In this document: one piece after another, positions 16,897 to 27,268 of the stretch
Position numbering within the stretch: position 1 is the stretch's first letter
Layout: each line of letters begins with the position of its first letter
From: Acetobacteraceae bacterium
Lineage (GTDB): Bacteria; Pseudomonadota; Alphaproteobacteria; Acetobacterales; Acetobacteraceae
Assembly: GCA_947455205.1 (NCBI GenBank)
Contig: CANGNF010000027.1
Location: forward strand, 1-64,000
Direction: 5' to 3'
Length of the DNA: 64,000 bases
Translations under genes and position numbers: made by a program
The notes under the pieces: model-generated
Databases searched by the model: none
What the model saw: only the letters and a program-made list of their open reading frames with translations
Told to the model about the DNA's origin: nothing

Positions 16897-18264
16897 TTAC
16901 CCGGCTTGACCGGCCGGCGCCGGAAAGGCCAGCACCGCCTCGAAGCCCGCCGCCGCCCCGCGCGCCGGGGAATGCAGCCGCAGCGCCCCGCCCATCTGCC
17001 GCATGATGCTTTCCACGATGGCCAGCCCCAGGCCGCTGCCGGGGCGGTCCGCGTCCAGCCGGTGGAAACGCTCGGTCAGCCTGGACAGGTTGGCCGCGGG
17101 CACCACCGGGCCGTCATTGCTGACGGCAATCTCCAGGCCCGGGCCCAGCCGCACCAGGATCTCGCCCCCCGGCGTGCCATGCAGCAGCGCGTTGTCCAGC
17201 AGGTTGCGGAAGGCGATGCCCAGCGTGTCCAGGTCCGCCGCCAGGATGAAGCTGCCGGCCCCGCCCCTGTCCAGCCGGAAGCGGCCGGCCTGGCCCGCCT
17301 GGCGATTGGCATCCGCCACCAGCAATTCCAGCAGCGGCAGCACGTCCTGCGCCTCGCCCGTCATGGCCAGGCCGGCCTCGGCCCGGCTGAGTTGCAGCAA
17401 CCGCTCCGCCAGCCGGGCCATGCGCCGCATCTCCGCCACGATGGCCAGGGCGCGCTGGCCTAGCGGCGTGTCCTCGCCCAGCCGGGCGGCCAGCACCTGG
17501 GTCTGCGCCATGGCCGCGGCCACCGGGGTACGCAGCTCATGCGCGCTGTTGGCGGCAAAGCTGCGTTCGCTTTCCATGGCATGGGCAAGGCGCAGCAGCA
17601 GCTGGTTCACGTCGACCACCATGGTACCGAGTTCCTCCGGCAGGCCGGCCACCGGCAGCGGTGCCAGGTTGCTGCGGCTGCGGCCGGCAATCTCCCGCTG
17701 CACCGCCAGCAGCGGCTTCAGGCCGCGCCGGACCGAACGGCGGATGAGCCAGATGGCCACCGGCACCAGCCCGCCCAGCGGCAGCAGCAGCAGGAGGATG
17801 GCGTTGACGATCGGCTCGCGCCGGTGCCCGGCCGGCTCGGCGATCTCGATCGCGTAGCGCCCGTCCACCGAAAGTTCCGAATAGACCCGACGGCCAACGG
17901 CGTCCCAGGCGAAGCCGGTGGCCACCGGCAGCACGAAGGGTCGCATCGGCGCCTGGTGGGAGCGCAGCTTCACCTGCCCATCCACCGTCAGCACCTGATA
18001 GGTGATCTATTCGTCATGCGGCACCGCCGGCAGCGTCGGCGGATGCGCGTCGCCGGCGGCCAGTTCCAGCACCGCGCCGTGGTCGGCCAGGATCGCCGGC
18101 AGCAGGTGCTGGGCGGTTTCCTGCAGCACGCTGTCGAACTCCTCATGCAGCTCGAACCGCACCGCCAGCACCGCCAGCGCCGCCGCGGCCAGCCAGCTGA
18201 GCGTGATGCCCAGCGTCAGCGAGCGGATCAGCTGGCCGCGCAGGCTCCACGCGCCGGGCTTCAT
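16897..18264 (-). pseudogene. QseC/TctE-type sensor kinase with in-frame amber codon
   Basis: From ATG 18264, which overlaps the response regulator stop as ATGA, the frame encodes a first membrane helix (LTLGITLSWLAAAALAVLAV, about 15-34), a periplasmic part, then TAG at 18009-18007 (after PAVPHDE). It resumes in the same frame with ITYQVLTVDGQVKLRSHQAP, a second helix (AILLLLLPLGGLVPVAIWLI), HAMP-like linker, HisKA H-box (AANSAHELRTPVAA) and a HATPase with N-box FRNLLDNALLHG and G-box GSGLGLAIVE. In relatives a Tyr is usual near this position, so one base change (TAC/TAT to TAG) explains the break. A restart at GTG 17994 would give a kinase lacking the first helix. It could also be a sequencing error. 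Confidence 0.8.
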
Positions 18265-18917
18265 GGCCGCAACCGGTAGCCGACGCCGCGCAGCGTCTCG
18301 ATGACGCCGGCGCCCAGCTTGCGGCGGATGCGGCTGATATAGACCTCCAGCGCGTTGCCCCCCGTTTCTGCGGCCATGAAGCCGAGCATGTCCTCGATCT
18401 GCTCGCGCGCCATGACGGCACCGGGGCGGCGGGCCAACAGGTGCAGCAGCTCCCATTCCCGCGCGGTCAGCGGCACCGGCTCACCCTGGCGGGTCGCCAC
18501 GCAGCCGGTGAAGTCCAGCGAGACCGCGCCCTCGTCGCAGGCCACCGCCTGTTCGCCGAAGCTGCGGCGGCACACCGCCTGCGCCCGCGCCACCAGTTCC
18601 GCCAGGTCGAAGGGCTTCACCAGGTAGTCGTCGGCCCCGGCATTCAGCCCGGCGATGCGGTCGCTGACCTGGTCGCGCGCGGTCAGGATGATGACCGGCC
18701 GCCGGTCCCCCCGCGCCCGCATGCCGCCCAGCAGGTCCAACCCGGAGCCGTCCGGCAGGCGCAGGTCCAGCAGCACCAGGTCCGGATTGCCGCTGGCCAG
18801 GCGCTCCTGGGCATCGGCGACGCTGCGGGCCCAGGCAACCTGGTGGCCGGCCAGGGTCAGGTGTTCCTGCACCGCCCGGCCGAGGCCGGGTTCGTCCTCC
18901 AGCAGCAGGATCCGCAT
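18261..18917 (-). CDS. OmpR/PhoB-family response regulator
   Basis: The 218-aa regulator has a receiver domain (1-115) with acidic pocket EDE at 7-9, phosphoacceptor Asp51 in LLDLRLPDGSG and Lys102 in LVKPF. A winged-helix DNA-binding domain follows (about 125-218, ending in ETLRGVGYRLRP). The sequence resembles the QseB/TctD subgroup. The gene overlaps its sensor kinase by 4 bp, so the two form an operon. Because the kinase carries an amber codon, this regulator may be unpaired or phosphorylated by other donors. Targets may include the neighbouring RTX gene, but nothing in the sequence proves it. Confidence 0.92.
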   Translation of the reverse strand: MRILLLEDEPGLGRAVQEHLTLAGHQVAWARSVADAQERLASGNPDLVLLDLRLPDGSGLDLLGGMRARGDRRPVIILTARDQVSDRIAGLNAGADDYLVKPFDLAELVARAQAVCRRSFGEQAVACDEGAVSLDFTGCVATRQGEPVPLTAREWELLHLLARRPGAVMAREQIEDMLGFMAAETGGNALEVYISRIRRKLGAGVIETLRGVGYRLRP

Positions 18918-19331
18918 CAGGCATTACCCCGGTTGGCATGGCCGGATCGCGTTGGCGAGACATAGCACCAGGGGCGCTTTTCGGGAACGGACTGCGCGGC
19001 GGGGTTGTGGCGATGCCCGACCGGGTGATGGGAAGGTGGCGGCGAACCGGCTTCATGCTTGTCCGAATAGGAAGCCACCAGCCTGTCCCTTGCGACGACA
19101 TGGAGCGGTCGATCCGGCGGGAGGCACCGTTCCTGCCGGGCCAGCAGCGCCGGCAGCGACTGGCCCCGGCGCCCTCGCAGGACCGAGGGGGGGCACGGAC
19201 GACGCAACTAAAAAGCCGTATGCCCGCAATGACGGCCGTCAGGGCGGCGAAAGTTTCAACAACGCTTCTATTAACTACTACTGAAGCATTGAAGGCGCAC
19301 GTATTCGTCAACTTAAAGTAAACCAATTTAA
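18918..19331. other. 414-bp divergent intergenic region, AT-rich on the right
   Basis: The region separates the response regulator (minus) from an HWE kinase (plus) and must hold both promoters. The right 130 bases, about 19200-19331, are much more AT-rich than the surroundings (for example CTTAAAGTAAACCAATTTAAATG before the kinase). No gene is supported in the left 280 bases. Confidence 0.5.
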
Positions 19332-21047
19332 ATGAGAATGATTGCTCCCACCCCCAATTTGCTGCCAGCGGCCATGTCGGCGCCAGGTAATCCCTGGCGC
19401 ACCATGGCTCACCTCGGCCTGCGCGCATGGTTGCTGTTGTTGGCGGCGATGGTGACGCTGCCGCTTCTTGGCGTGACCATCGCCAGCCTGTTGCGCGACC
19501 ACGACATCGCCCGCCAGCGGTCAGAGGAACAACTGGTGATGCAGGCCCGCGCCCTGGCCTTCACGGTGCAAAGCCAGCTGGCCACCGCTGCCGCTGTCGC
19601 CCGCACCCTCGCGCATTCGGTCGCGCTGGCCCGTGGCGACCTGGCAGGCTTCCGCGTCGAGATGACCGCCGCCACGGTCGGGCTGGCGGGCGCCCAGGTA
19701 GCCTTGGCGGACCGGCAGTCCCGCCTGATGGCGACGACCTTGCTGCCGCCGTCCGACGTCGTGCCGCCCGACACCTTGTCCATCGCGTCCGCCTTCGCTC
19801 GGGCCGCCGGGCAGGACAGCATCTCGGACCTGTTCGTCAGCCCGGTAGGCAAACACGTCCAACTGTCCGCCACCGCCCTGGTGCCGGCGCTGGCCGACGC
19901 GGCGGCAACCTACCCTGGCGCGGTCAATGTCCTGCTGCGCCCAGCCTTCTTCGCGCCCATGCTGCACGCCCAGACGCAGGCCCATGCCCCCGGCTGGGTG
20001 GCGATGCTTGCGGACCGGCAGTTGCGCATCGTCAGTCGCAGCGACGACACCGAGCGCGTCGCCTATGTCCAGCGCATCCCGCCGGAAATGGTGGCTGCGG
20101 TGCAACGGGGCGCATCCGGCGTCACCCGCGTCCTCCGGCCAAGCGGCGTGGTCGCGGTGGACGCCTTCGCCCGCGTCGCCGGCAGCGACTACGTGGTGGT
20201 CATCGGCCAGCCGGAGGCGGAGTTCGCCCAGGGCCAACGCGGCTCTCTGTGGGCGGTGCTGGCGGTGGCGGGGCCGCTGGTCCTGGCAGGCTTCGGCCTG
20301 GCGATCTGGCTCAGCAACCGGATCACGCGGGCCGTCGGCGCCCTGGCGGTGCCGGCCGGCAACGGCACGGAAGGGCTGCGCTTCCGCGAGGTGGACCTCA
20401 TCGCCGAACGCCTGGCCTCGGCCGAGCGTTGGCGGCTGATGCTGCTGCACGAGATGAAGCATCGGCTGAAGAACACGCTGATGAGCGTGCAGTCGCTGGC
20501 GGTGCAGACCCAGAAGGCCCACCCGAACGACCCCGCGCAGTTCCAGCACGCCTTCTCTGGTCGGCTGGCCACGCTTGCCCGGGCGCATGACCTGCTGACG
20601 GAAACCTCGTGCGAGACGCTGGACTCCGACGCGGTGATGGCCGCCGCGCTGGCCCCCTGGCTTGACGCGCCCGGCCACGCGGTCAGCTTCCGCATCGGCC
20701 GAAGCTTCATGATGGGGCCGCGCCAGGCCCAGGCGCTGATGCTGGCGCTGCATGAACTGGCCACCAACGCCGCGAAGTACGGCGCGCTGTCGTGCCCGGG
20801 CGGCACCGTGCACATCGACTGCACGCTGGACGAGGACAGCGGCTTTGCCCGCATCGGGTGGATGGAGACCGGCGGCCCCGTGGTGGTCGAGACGGCGCGG
20901 CGCGGTTTCGGCTCGCGCCTGCTGGAGGTGTTGCTCCCCCAGGACCTTGGCCCCGGCGCCACCGTGCTGCGCGAACTGAACCCGGCGGGATTGCGCGCCA
21001 GCATCGGCTTCCGCCCGCAGGCCTCGGCCGCGCCGGTGGGCGATTAG
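19332..21047 (+). CDS. HWE-family membrane sensor histidine kinase
   Basis: The 571-aa protein has helix 1 at about residues 33-53 (AWLLLLAAMVTLPLLGVTIA) and helix 2 at about 310-330 (LWAVLAVAGPLVLAGFGLAIW), bracketing a 250-residue periplasmic sensor region resembling dCache/PDC domains. The cytoplasmic kinase core shows an EMKHRLKN H-box with phosphoacceptor His377, the ALHELATNAAKYGALS N-box and a GWMETGGPVV motif with the W-x-E typical of the HWE/HisKA_2 class. These kinases often feed single-domain regulators or the general stress response. The start may be ATG 19332 or 19374; neither has a good ribosome site. No response regulator follows, so it is an orphan kinase. Confidence 0.85.
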   Translation: MRMIAPTPNLLPAAMSAPGNPWRTMAHLGLRAWLLLLAAMVTLPLLGVTIASLLRDHDIARQRSEEQLVMQARALAFTVQSQLATAAAVARTLAHSVALARGDLAGFRVEMTAATVGLAGAQVALADRQSRLMATTLLPPSDVVPPDTLSIASAFARAAGQDSISDLFVSPVGKHVQLSATALVPALADAAATYPGAVNVLLRPAFFAPMLHAQTQAHAPGWVAMLADRQLRIVSRSDDTERVAYVQRIPPEMVAAVQRGASGVTRVLRPSGVVAVDAFARVAGSDYVVVIGQPEAEFAQGQRGSLWAVLAVAGPLVLAGFGLAIWLSNRITRAVGALAVPAGNGTEGLRFREVDLIAERLASAERWRLMLLHEMKHRLKNTLMSVQSLAVQTQKAHPNDPAQFQHAFSGRLATLARAHDLLTETSCETLDSDAVMAAALAPWLDAPGHAVSFRIGRSFMMGPRQAQALMLALHELATNAAKYGALSCPGGTVHIDCTLDEDSGFARIGWMETGGPVVVETARRGFGSRLLEVLLPQDLGPGATVLRELNPAGLRASIGFRPQASAAPVGD

Positions 21048-21264
21048 GGCAACGCCCGCAGGCGGCATGGCGGATGGTGGGTGGGTCCGCCATGCGCCCC
21101 GCAGCAGCCCGTGCTCGCAGCGATCCAGCATCCCACCAGCCCACTCGCCTGCAATGGCGAGCGGCCGGTGTCGAAGCCTTCCTCAGCAGCGTGAGCCTGC
21201 CTTCCTGCCCACGCCCAGCCGCGCCACCCAGCCTACATCGCGGCCAGGCGGCGCTCAGTGCCGG

Positions 21265-22965
21265 TCAGGCCGCCCGCACGCGGGTGAGGAACCTGCCCAC
21301 CTCGGCGCGCAGCGTCTCCGCCTGCTCCGCCAGGGCTGCCGAGGTGGATTGAACCTGGGTGGCCGCGCCGGTGGTCTCGCCAACCGCCGCCGTCACGCCC
21401 TCGATGGCGCTGGCAATCTCGGTGGTCCCGGCCGCGGCACGCTGCACGTTCTGGGCAATGTCCCGCGTGGCCGCCCCCTGTTCCTCCACCGCCGCGGCAA
21501 TGGCGGAGGTGACCTCGTTGACCTGGGTGATGCTGTCGCGGATCGCGCTGATCTCGCTGACCGCGGCGATGGTCGCCGCCTGCATCGCCTGGATCTGCGT
21601 GGCGATGTTGCCGGTGGCCTGCGCCGTCTGGTTGGCCAGCGCCTTCACTTCGCTGGCGACCACGGCGAAGCCCTTGCCGGACTCACCGGCCCGCGCGGCC
21701 TCGATCGTGGCGTTCAGCGCCAGCAGGTTGGTCTGCCCGGCGATATCGCCGATCAGCCGGGTCACCTCGCCGATGCGGGCGGCGGCCTCGCTCAGCGCGG
21801 CGACGGTGACATTGGTGCGGTTCACCTGGTCCACCGCGGCGCCGGCCATGCGGGCGCTGCTGGTCACCTGGCGGCTGATCTCGGCGACCGAGGCAGCCAG
21901 TTCCTCGGTGGCGGCGGCCACCGTGTTGACGTTGCCGCTGGCCGCCAGGGTGGCCGTGGCAACGGTGGCAGCGCGGGTGTTGGTGGCCTCCGCCGTCTGC
22001 ACCATGGAACCGGAGGCGACGTTCAGCTCGGTGGCGGCGGACGCGATGCTGTCCACGACGACGCCGACGCTGGTCTCCAGCGTACTGGCCATGTCGGCCA
22101 GCGCCGCCTTGCGGCCCGCCTCGCCGCGCTGGCGAATGGTTTCCTGTTCGGCCCGCAACCCCACGGCTTCGGCCAGGGTCGCCGCCAGCTTGCCCAGCGC
22201 CGTGCCCATGGTGCCGATCTCGTCGCTGCTCGCGGTCAGGTTCACGGCCGCGCTCAGGTCACCGCTGGCCAGCCGATGCATGTTGGCGGCCAGCACCTTC
22301 AGGGGGCGAACAACGCCGACCGTGGTCACCAGCACGCCAAGGGCCAGGCTGCCGGCAATGCCGACCACCAGGATGACCAGGGCATTGCGCCCCGCCGCCG
22401 CGGAAGCCGCCGTCACCGCCATGGTCTGCGCCTGGGACCGCTCCTCCAGCACAGCGGCAAGCCCGCGGGCCAGGCCGCGCACCGCATCCACCTGCGGACG
22501 GAACTCCGCGGCCATCACCTGGCGGCCGGCCTCGCTGCGGGCAGGGTCCTGCATCAGGGCCAGGCCACGCATCGCGATGCCATGCGCCGTCATGAAGTCA
22601 CGCTCGTAGTTGGCCAGGGTCGCCGCTTCCGGCGTGCCGGCCACGGCCGGGCGGACCCGCCCGGCCAGGGCCGTGACATTGGCCGGCATGCGCTGCAGGT
22701 CGCGAACGATGGCGGCCACCGCTTCCGGCTCCGGGAAGGCCATGGCGAGCCAACCCATCCGCGCCAGGTCCGTAGCGCCGCGGCTCAGGCGAACGGCATT
22801 GGTCGAGGCGGTCGCGTGGCGTTGCAGCAGGTCGGTATAGGCCTCGTCGCTGGTTCGCATCGCGTTCCAGCTGTAGCCGCCGGCCGCCAGCGCCAGCACC
22901 CCCAGCAGCATCAGCGGCAGCAGGGATTTCAGGGAAACCCTGGTATTCCGCAGAAGGTTGAGCAT
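21265..22965 (-). CDS. Methyl-accepting chemotaxis protein
   Basis: The 566-aa chemoreceptor starts at ATG 22965, since GGAGG lies 5 bases upstream; the open frame beyond to 23631 is not coding. Helix 1 (about 14-34) and helix 2 (about 190-212, [20 protein letters not shown]) enclose a four-helix-bundle-like periplasmic sensor. HAMP (about 213-265) and a long signalling coiled coil follow, with the invariant hairpin tip region [20 protein letters not shown] and [14 protein letters not shown]. It would relay a chemical stimulus to CheA/CheW. No che genes are in the window. No C-terminal CheR-binding pentapeptide is present. Confidence 0.92.
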   Translation of the reverse strand: MLNLLRNTRVSLKSLLPLMLLGVLALAAGGYSWNAMRTSDEAYTDLLQRHATASTNAVRLSRGATDLARMGWLAMAFPEPEAVAAIVRDLQRMPANVTALAGRVRPAVAGTPEAATLANYERDFMTAHGIAMRGLALMQDPARSEAGRQVMAAEFRPQVDAVRGLARGLAAVLEERSQAQTMAVTAASAAAGRNALVILVVGIAGSLALGVLVTTVGVVRPLKVLAANMHRLASGDLSAAVNLTASSDEIGTMGTALGKLAATLAEAVGLRAEQETIRQRGEAGRKAALADMASTLETSVGVVVDSIASAATELNVASGSMVQTAEATNTRAATVATATLAASGNVNTVAAATEELAASVAEISRQVTSSARMAGAAVDQVNRTNVTVAALSEAAARIGEVTRLIGDIAGQTNLLALNATIEAARAGESGKGFAVVASEVKALANQTAQATGNIATQIQAMQAATIAAVSEISAIRDSITQVNEVTSAIAAAVEEQGAATRDIAQNVQRAAAGTTEIASAIEGVTAAVGETTGAATQVQSTSAALAEQAETLRAEVGRFLTRVRAA

Positions 22966-23176
22966 GAGGGCCTCCGGGCCGGGCCAGTAGTGGCCAGCGG
23001 CCAGAAGCGCAGCGAGGTATGACCGCGACCTTAAGTCACGCGGCCGGGCACCACCCCCTTCCCTGCCGCGACCCACCACCCGGCGGTGGCTGCTACGCGC
23101 CCTTCGGCAACCTGCGCGCTTGCAGCCGGGGTCGCGGTGCCGGCATGCTCGCCGCGACAGGGCCGGGGACGTCGCC

Positions 23177-26100
23177 ATGCGGTTGACACGACGCGTTCTC
23201 GCGGAAATCGGCTTCGCCTCGGCCGGCCTGACGCTTTCCGGCCTCGGCCTTGCCCCCGGCGCCCTGGCCCAGCCGCAGCCCGTTGCCCCGGTGGCCGAGG
23301 ATGAGCCCGTCCTGCGGATCGAGACCGGCGCCCATGTCGCCCGCACCGGCGACAGCGCGGTGGACGCCGCCCAGCGCCTGCTGGTCACCGCCAGCGACGA
23401 CAAGACCGCGCGGCTGTGGTCGCTGCCCGACCTGCGCGCGCTGGCCGTGCTGCGCCCGCCGCTGGGGCCGGACCGCGACGGCAGCATCCATGCCGTGGCA
23501 ATGACGCCGGATTGCCGCCTGGCCGCGCTGGGCGGCTGGTTCGGCACCGCGGGCCGCGACGGCGTGCTGGTCTTCGACCTGCAATCCCACCAAGTGGTGC
23601 GGCACCTGGCCGGCATGACCAGCACCGTCAATCGCTTGGCGATCTCGGCGGATGGCAGCCGGCTGGTGGCCGGCGGCGGCGACCGCGGCCTAGTCGCCTG
23701 GCGCCTGGCCGATGGCGCCCTGCTCTGGCGCGACAGCGACTACGCCGGCGGCGTCAACGGCCTGGCCTTCGCCGCCGATGGCCACCTGGCCGCCACCGCC
23801 GCCGATGGCGCGCTGCGGCTGTACGATGCCGCCGGCCACCGGCTGCAGAAGCTGGTCACCACCGCCGGCCGCAACCCCGCCGGCGTGGCCTTTGCGCCAA
23901 ATGGCCGCCACCTCGCCGTCTCCTACTGGGATGCGCCGGTGCTGGAGGCGCGCGACGCCGCCAGCCTGTCGGTGCAGCGGCTGCCCGACCTGGCCAATGC
24001 CGGCTTCACCGGCACCACCGCGGTCGGCTGGAGCGCGGATGGCGACACCCTTTTCGCCGGCGGCCGGTCGGACGCGCTGGACGCCCCGCCGCTGCGCCCG
24101 GTCTATGCCTGGGGCAGCCAGGGCAGCGGGCCGCGCCAGCTGGTGTTCCCCGGCTACGGCAATGCCGCCGGCGGGCTGCAACCGCTGGCCGGTGGCCGCC
24201 TGGCCTACAACTCCCTGTCGGGCGACATCGCCGTGCTGGACGGCCGCGGCGGCATCCTGGCCGAGCGCCCGGGCGGCGCCGGCAACCTGCGGCGCGCCGC
24301 GGGCGACAATGCCTCCCAGCTGATGCCGCTCTCGGCCGATGGCCGCAGCGTCGCCTGGGTGTTCCTGCCGACCCAGGGCCGCTGGCACCGCTTCGACAGC
24401 GCCACCGCGGAGCTGGTGCTGGGCGAGCCGCCGGCCGAGGGCATGACCCGCGCCGTGCGCGAGGTGCCGGGCCTGGCGGTGACCGACTGGGCAGCCGGCC
24501 TGGCGCCCAAGGTCAATGGCCGGACGGTGGCGCTGGCGCCAGGCGAAAGGTCGCAGGCCGCGGCGGTCGGCAATGGCCGGGCGCTGCTGGGCACCGGCTG
24601 GAACCTGCGGCTGTTCCGGCCGGACGCGACCGAGGTCTGGCACAAGCCGCTGCAATCCCAGGCGCTCAGGGTCAACCTCTCGACCAATGGCCGGCTGGCG
24701 GTCTGCGCCCAGGCGGATGGCACCATCCGCTGGTACCGCGCCACCGATGGCACCGAGCTTCTGGCGCTGTTCGTCACCCCGGACGCCAGCCGCTGGGTGG
24801 CCTGGACCCCCGGCAGCTTCTACGCCGCCGGCCCGGGCGGCGAGGACCTGATCGGCTGGCACGTCAACCGTGGCCCGGCGCGGGCCGGTGACTTCTTTCC
24901 CGGCAGCCGCTTCCGCGACCAGTTCTACCGGCCGGACGTCGTCCGGCTGGTTCTGGCAACGTTGGATGAGGCCGAGGCGCTGGGCCAGGCCAATGCCCGG
25001 CGCGCCGCCCCGGCGCGGGAAAACCCCGGTGCGCCGGCACGGGACGTCGCCCGCCCCGCCCCCCTGCCGGTGGCGCTGGTGGCCGACCTGCCGGCCATCG
25101 CCACCATCCTGGACCCGGCGGAGGATGCCGAGCTGCCCGCCGGCCCGGCCGCCATCAGCATCAGCCTGCGGTCGCCCAGCGGCGCCGCCGTCACCCAGGT
25201 GGTGCCGTTGCTGGACGGCAGCCCGGCGGTGGGCGCCAGCGCGCTGAGCCCGCTGCCCACCCCGCCGGAGGCCGCCGCGCGGGGCGAGCAGCATTATCGC
25301 TTCACCCTGCCCCTGCCGCCCGGCCGTACCAGCCTGCTGGCGGTGCGGGCGGATACCGCGACGCGCGAGGGGCTGGTGGCCACCCGCCGGCTGCGCGCCG
25401 CCGCCGGCCCGGCCGCCCCGGCGCTGGGCGGCGCGGCGGCCGGGCCACGGCTGAACGCGCTGCTGGTCGGTGTTTCCGACTACGCCAACCCCAGCTACCG
25501 CACCGGTGTCGGCTTCGCCGCCAAGGACGCGCTGGACCTGGCGGAGGTGCTGCGCGCCCAGGCCCAGCGCAGCCTGTTCCGCGACCAGGTGCAGGTGCGG
25601 ACCCTGACCAACGGCCAGGCCACCCGCGGCGCCGTGCTGGAGTCGCTGCGCGCGCTGCGCGGCGCCACCCGGCCGGACGACGTCACCATCGTCAGCTTCG
25701 CCGGCCATGGCGTGCTGGATGAAGGCGCCACCCACTTCATGCCGCAGGATGGCGACGTGGAGCACCTGGCCTCCACCGCGGTGGACCCGGCGCAGCTGGG
25801 CGGGCTGGTCGCTGCGCTGCACGGCCGGGTGCTGGTGCTGTTCGACATCTGCCACGCCGGCAACGCGCTGTTCGCGGCGCAGCGCCTGCCGGACATGTCC
25901 GGCCTGGTGAACCAGATGCGCAAGCCCGGCGCCGGGGTGATGGTGCTGGCCGCCACCCCGGCGTCGGAGACCGCCATCGAGGTGCCGGGCGGGCAGAACG
26001 GCGCCTTCACCGACGCGGTGCTGCGCGGCCTGCGCGGCGGCGCCCAGCCGGATGCCGAGGGCCTGGTCTATACCGACCAGCTGATCGCCTATTCCAAGCG

Positions 26101-26188
26101 CTGGATGCGCCAGGCCTACCGGCGCAACCCCATCAGCTACCCGCTGGACCCCAACCTGCCGGACTTCCCGCTGCTGTCCGTGCAGTAG
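23177..26188 (+). CDS. Exported WD40-repeat caspase-like (C14) protein
   Basis: The 1,003-aa protein starts at ATG 23177. An N-terminal twin-arginine signal ([11 protein letters not shown], cleavage after ALA near residue 31) predicts export by Tat. Residues about 55-600 form WD40-like beta-propeller blades (for example [18 protein letters not shown] and [16 protein letters not shown]). A linker and Ig-like segment (about 650-740) precede a caspase/metacaspase fold (about 755-1000, opening [13 protein letters not shown]). The catalytic dyad is visible as His844 in FAGHG and Cys892 in DICHAGN. The domain order (propeller first, protease last) resembles bacterial orthocaspases linked to regulated proteolysis, except for the apparent export. 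It stands alone between a divergent chemoreceptor and acpXL. Confidence 0.87.
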   Translation: MRLTRRVLAEIGFASAGLTLSGLGLAPGALAQPQPVAPVAEDEPVLRIETGAHVARTGDSAVDAAQRLLVTASDDKTARLWSLPDLRALAVLRPPLGPDRDGSIHAVAMTPDCRLAALGGWFGTAGRDGVLVFDLQSHQVVRHLAGMTSTVNRLAISADGSRLVAGGGDRGLVAWRLADGALLWRDSDYAGGVNGLAFAADGHLAATAADGALRLYDAAGHRLQKLVTTAGRNPAGVAFAPNGRHLAVSYWDAPVLEARDAASLSVQRLPDLANAGFTGTTAVGWSADGDTLFAGGRSDALDAPPLRPVYAWGSQGSGPRQLVFPGYGNAAGGLQPLAGGRLAYNSLSGDIAVLDGRGGILAERPGGAGNLRRAAGDNASQLMPLSADGRSVAWVFLPTQGRWHRFDSATAELVLGEPPAEGMTRAVREVPGLAVTDWAAGLAPKVNGRTVALAPGERSQAAAVGNGRALLGTGWNLRLFRPDATEVWHKPLQSQALRVNLSTNGRLAVCAQADGTIRWYRATDGTELLALFVTPDASRWVAWTPGSFYAAGPGGEDLIGWHVNRGPARAGDFFPGSRFRDQFYRPDVVRLVLATLDEAEALGQANARRAAPARENPGAPARDVARPAPLPVALVADLPAIATILDPAEDAELPAGPAAISISLRSPSGAAVTQVVPLLDGSPAVGASALSPLPTPPEAAARGEQHYRFTLPLPPGRTSLLAVRADTATREGLVATRRLRAAAGPAAPALGGAAAGPRLNALLVGVSDYANPSYRTGVGFAAKDALDLAEVLRAQAQRSLFRDQVQVRTLTNGQATRGAVLESLRALRGATRPDDVTIVSFAGHGVLDEGATHFMPQDGDVEHLASTAVDPAQLGGLVAALHGRVLVLFDICHAGNALFAAQRLPDMSGLVNQMRKPGAGVMVLAATPASETAIEVPGGQNGAFTDAVLRGLRGGAQPDAEGLVYTDQLIAYSKRWMRQAYRRNPISYPLDPNLPDFPLLSVQ

Positions 26189-26226
26189 CGCGGGGGTGGG
26201 GCGGGCGGCGGTGGACCGCGCGGGGC

Positions 26227-26304
26227 GACGAAGCTTCGCTTCGCGCCGGGCCGACGAAGCTCCGCTTCGCGGCGGGCCGATGACCCTTCGGGCCGCGGCG
26301 GGCG
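26227..26304 (+). repeat. Three tandem 26-bp GC-rich repeats
   Basis: Copies start at 26227, 26253 and 26279. The first two share GACGAAGCTYCGCTTCGCGSCGGGCC. The third is diverged but keeps the phase (GATGACCCTTCGGG, then GCGGCGGGC). Each of the first two contains a GAAGC/GCTTC inner dyad able to fold. They lie between the caspase-like gene and acpXL and could form a terminator-like or REP-type structure. Confidence 0.6.
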
Positions 26305-26386
26305 GAAGCCTTTGGCAAGGCTTGCCTTCCGTCCCGGCTTGGGCCAAACCCCTTCGCATCTGTCTTTCCTGCCGCTGGAGAAGCCC

Positions 26387-26677
26387 ATGGCCTCGGCGTT
26401 CGACCGCATCGCCGACCTCATCGCCGAGACATCCGACGTCCCGCGCGAGAAGATCACCCCTGATTCGCACGTGATCAACGACCTGGGCATCGACAGCCTC
26501 GACTTCCTCGACATCGTCTTCGCCATCGACAAGGAATTCGGCATCAAGGTGCCGGTCGAGGCCTGGACGCAGGAGGTCAATGCCGGCCGCGCCCCGGCCG
26601 AGAATTTCTTCGTGATGAAGAACCTCGCGATCCGCGTCGAGGAACTGGTTGCCGCCAAGCAGGCGCCCGGTGCCTGA
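26387..26677 (+). CDS. acpXL: Acyl carrier protein AcpXL (very-long-chain fatty acids)
   Basis: The 96-aa carrier protein has its 4'-phosphopantetheine attachment Ser37 in [20 protein letters not shown]. The stretch closely follows rhizobial AcpXL and differs from housekeeping AcpP. The [19 protein letters not shown] front and the WTQEVN segment also match the AcpXL type. AcpXL carries the 27-hydroxyoctacosanoic-type chain built for lipid A. ATG 26387 has GGAG 6 bases upstream. It is the first gene of the conserved order acpXL-fabZXL-fabF2XL-fabF1XL-adh2XL-lpxXL. The following gene starts 123 bp downstream. Confidence 0.92.
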   Translation: MASAFDRIADLIAETSDVPREKITPDSHVINDLGIDSLDFLDIVFAIDKEFGIKVPVEAWTQEVNAGRAPAENFFVMKNLAIRVEELVAAKQAPGA

Positions 26678-26800
26678 GCGCCCGCGGCCCGGCGTGGCCG
26701 CCGCGCGCCCCGGTGCGCCGGCAACCCCGTGCCGCTGGCCTGAACGGGCAGGCGCCTCCGCCCGCGCGCGGTCATCCGGACGGAGTTGGCCCTAGCCGCC

Positions 26801-27268
26801 ATGCGCCTCGAATACTTCGAGATGATCGACCGCATCACCGCGGTCGACGAAACCAGCCTGACGGCGGAATGCCTGGTGCCGCCGGCCGCCGGCAACCCGG
26901 TCTTCGCCGGCCACCTGCCCAGTTTTCCGCTGATGCCCGGCGTGCTGCTGATCGAGACCATGGCCCAGGCCAGTGGCTGGCTGCTGCTGCACCGGCTCAA
27001 CTTCACCCGCATGCCGCTGCTGGCCAGCGTGAAGGAAGCCAAGCTGCGCAGCTTCGTGCTGCCGGAGGCCAGCCTGCAGGTCCACGCCACGCTGCTGCAT
27101 GAAGGCTCCGGCTACGCCGTGGCCCAGGGCCGCATCACCAGCAACGGCAAGAAGGTGTGCGAGGTGGAACTGACGCTCCGCGCCCTGCCCTTCCCGACGC
27201 CGGACCTGGCCGCCATGGTGCGCGAACGCGCCCGCAGCCTGGGGCTGACCGTGGCGGAGCCGGCATGA
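26801..27268 (+). CDS. fabZXL: 3-hydroxyacyl-ACP dehydratase of VLCFA cluster
   Basis: The 155-aa hotdog-fold dehydratase resembles FabZ. The active-site helix region AGHLPSFPLMPGVLLIETMA carries catalytic His38 and Glu52, as in FabZ (GHFP...MPGVL..E). It would remove water from 3-hydroxyacyl-AcpXL during elongation to C26-C28. ATG 26801 is used; an upstream TTG (26786) is possible but adds only MALAA. ACGGAG lies 15 bases upstream, so the ribosome site is poor. The stop overlaps the next gene as ATGA, showing translational coupling. Confidence 0.88.
   Translation: MRLEYFEMIDRITAVDETSLTAECLVPPAAGNPVFAGHLPSFPLMPGVLLIETMAQASGWLLLHRLNFTRMPLLASVKEAKLRSFVLPEASLQVHATLLHEGSGYAVAQGRITSNGKKVCEVELTLRALPFPTPDLAAMVRERARSLGLTVAEPA

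Noticed and set aside
18007..18009. Amber codon as evidence of stop-codon recoding
   Set aside because: No other gene in the window has internal TAG, so a point mutation or sequence error is simpler.
19325..19350. Fur-box-like AATGAGAATGATTG at the HWE kinase start
   Set aside because: The match is partial and overlaps the start codon; alphaproteobacteria mostly use Irr/RirA for iron control.
18481..19428. A 315-codon minus-strand frame spanning the regulator promoter region
   Set aside because: It runs out of frame through the response regulator, and its translation has no recognisable domain.
21067..23022. A 651-codon plus-strand frame across the chemoreceptor
   Set aside because: The chemoreceptor on the other strand has complete canonical motifs and a ribosome site.
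23690..26470. A 926-codon minus-strand frame across the caspase-like gene
   Set aside because: Low-complexity translation; the plus-strand gene has WD40 and caspase motifs with an intact catalytic dyad.
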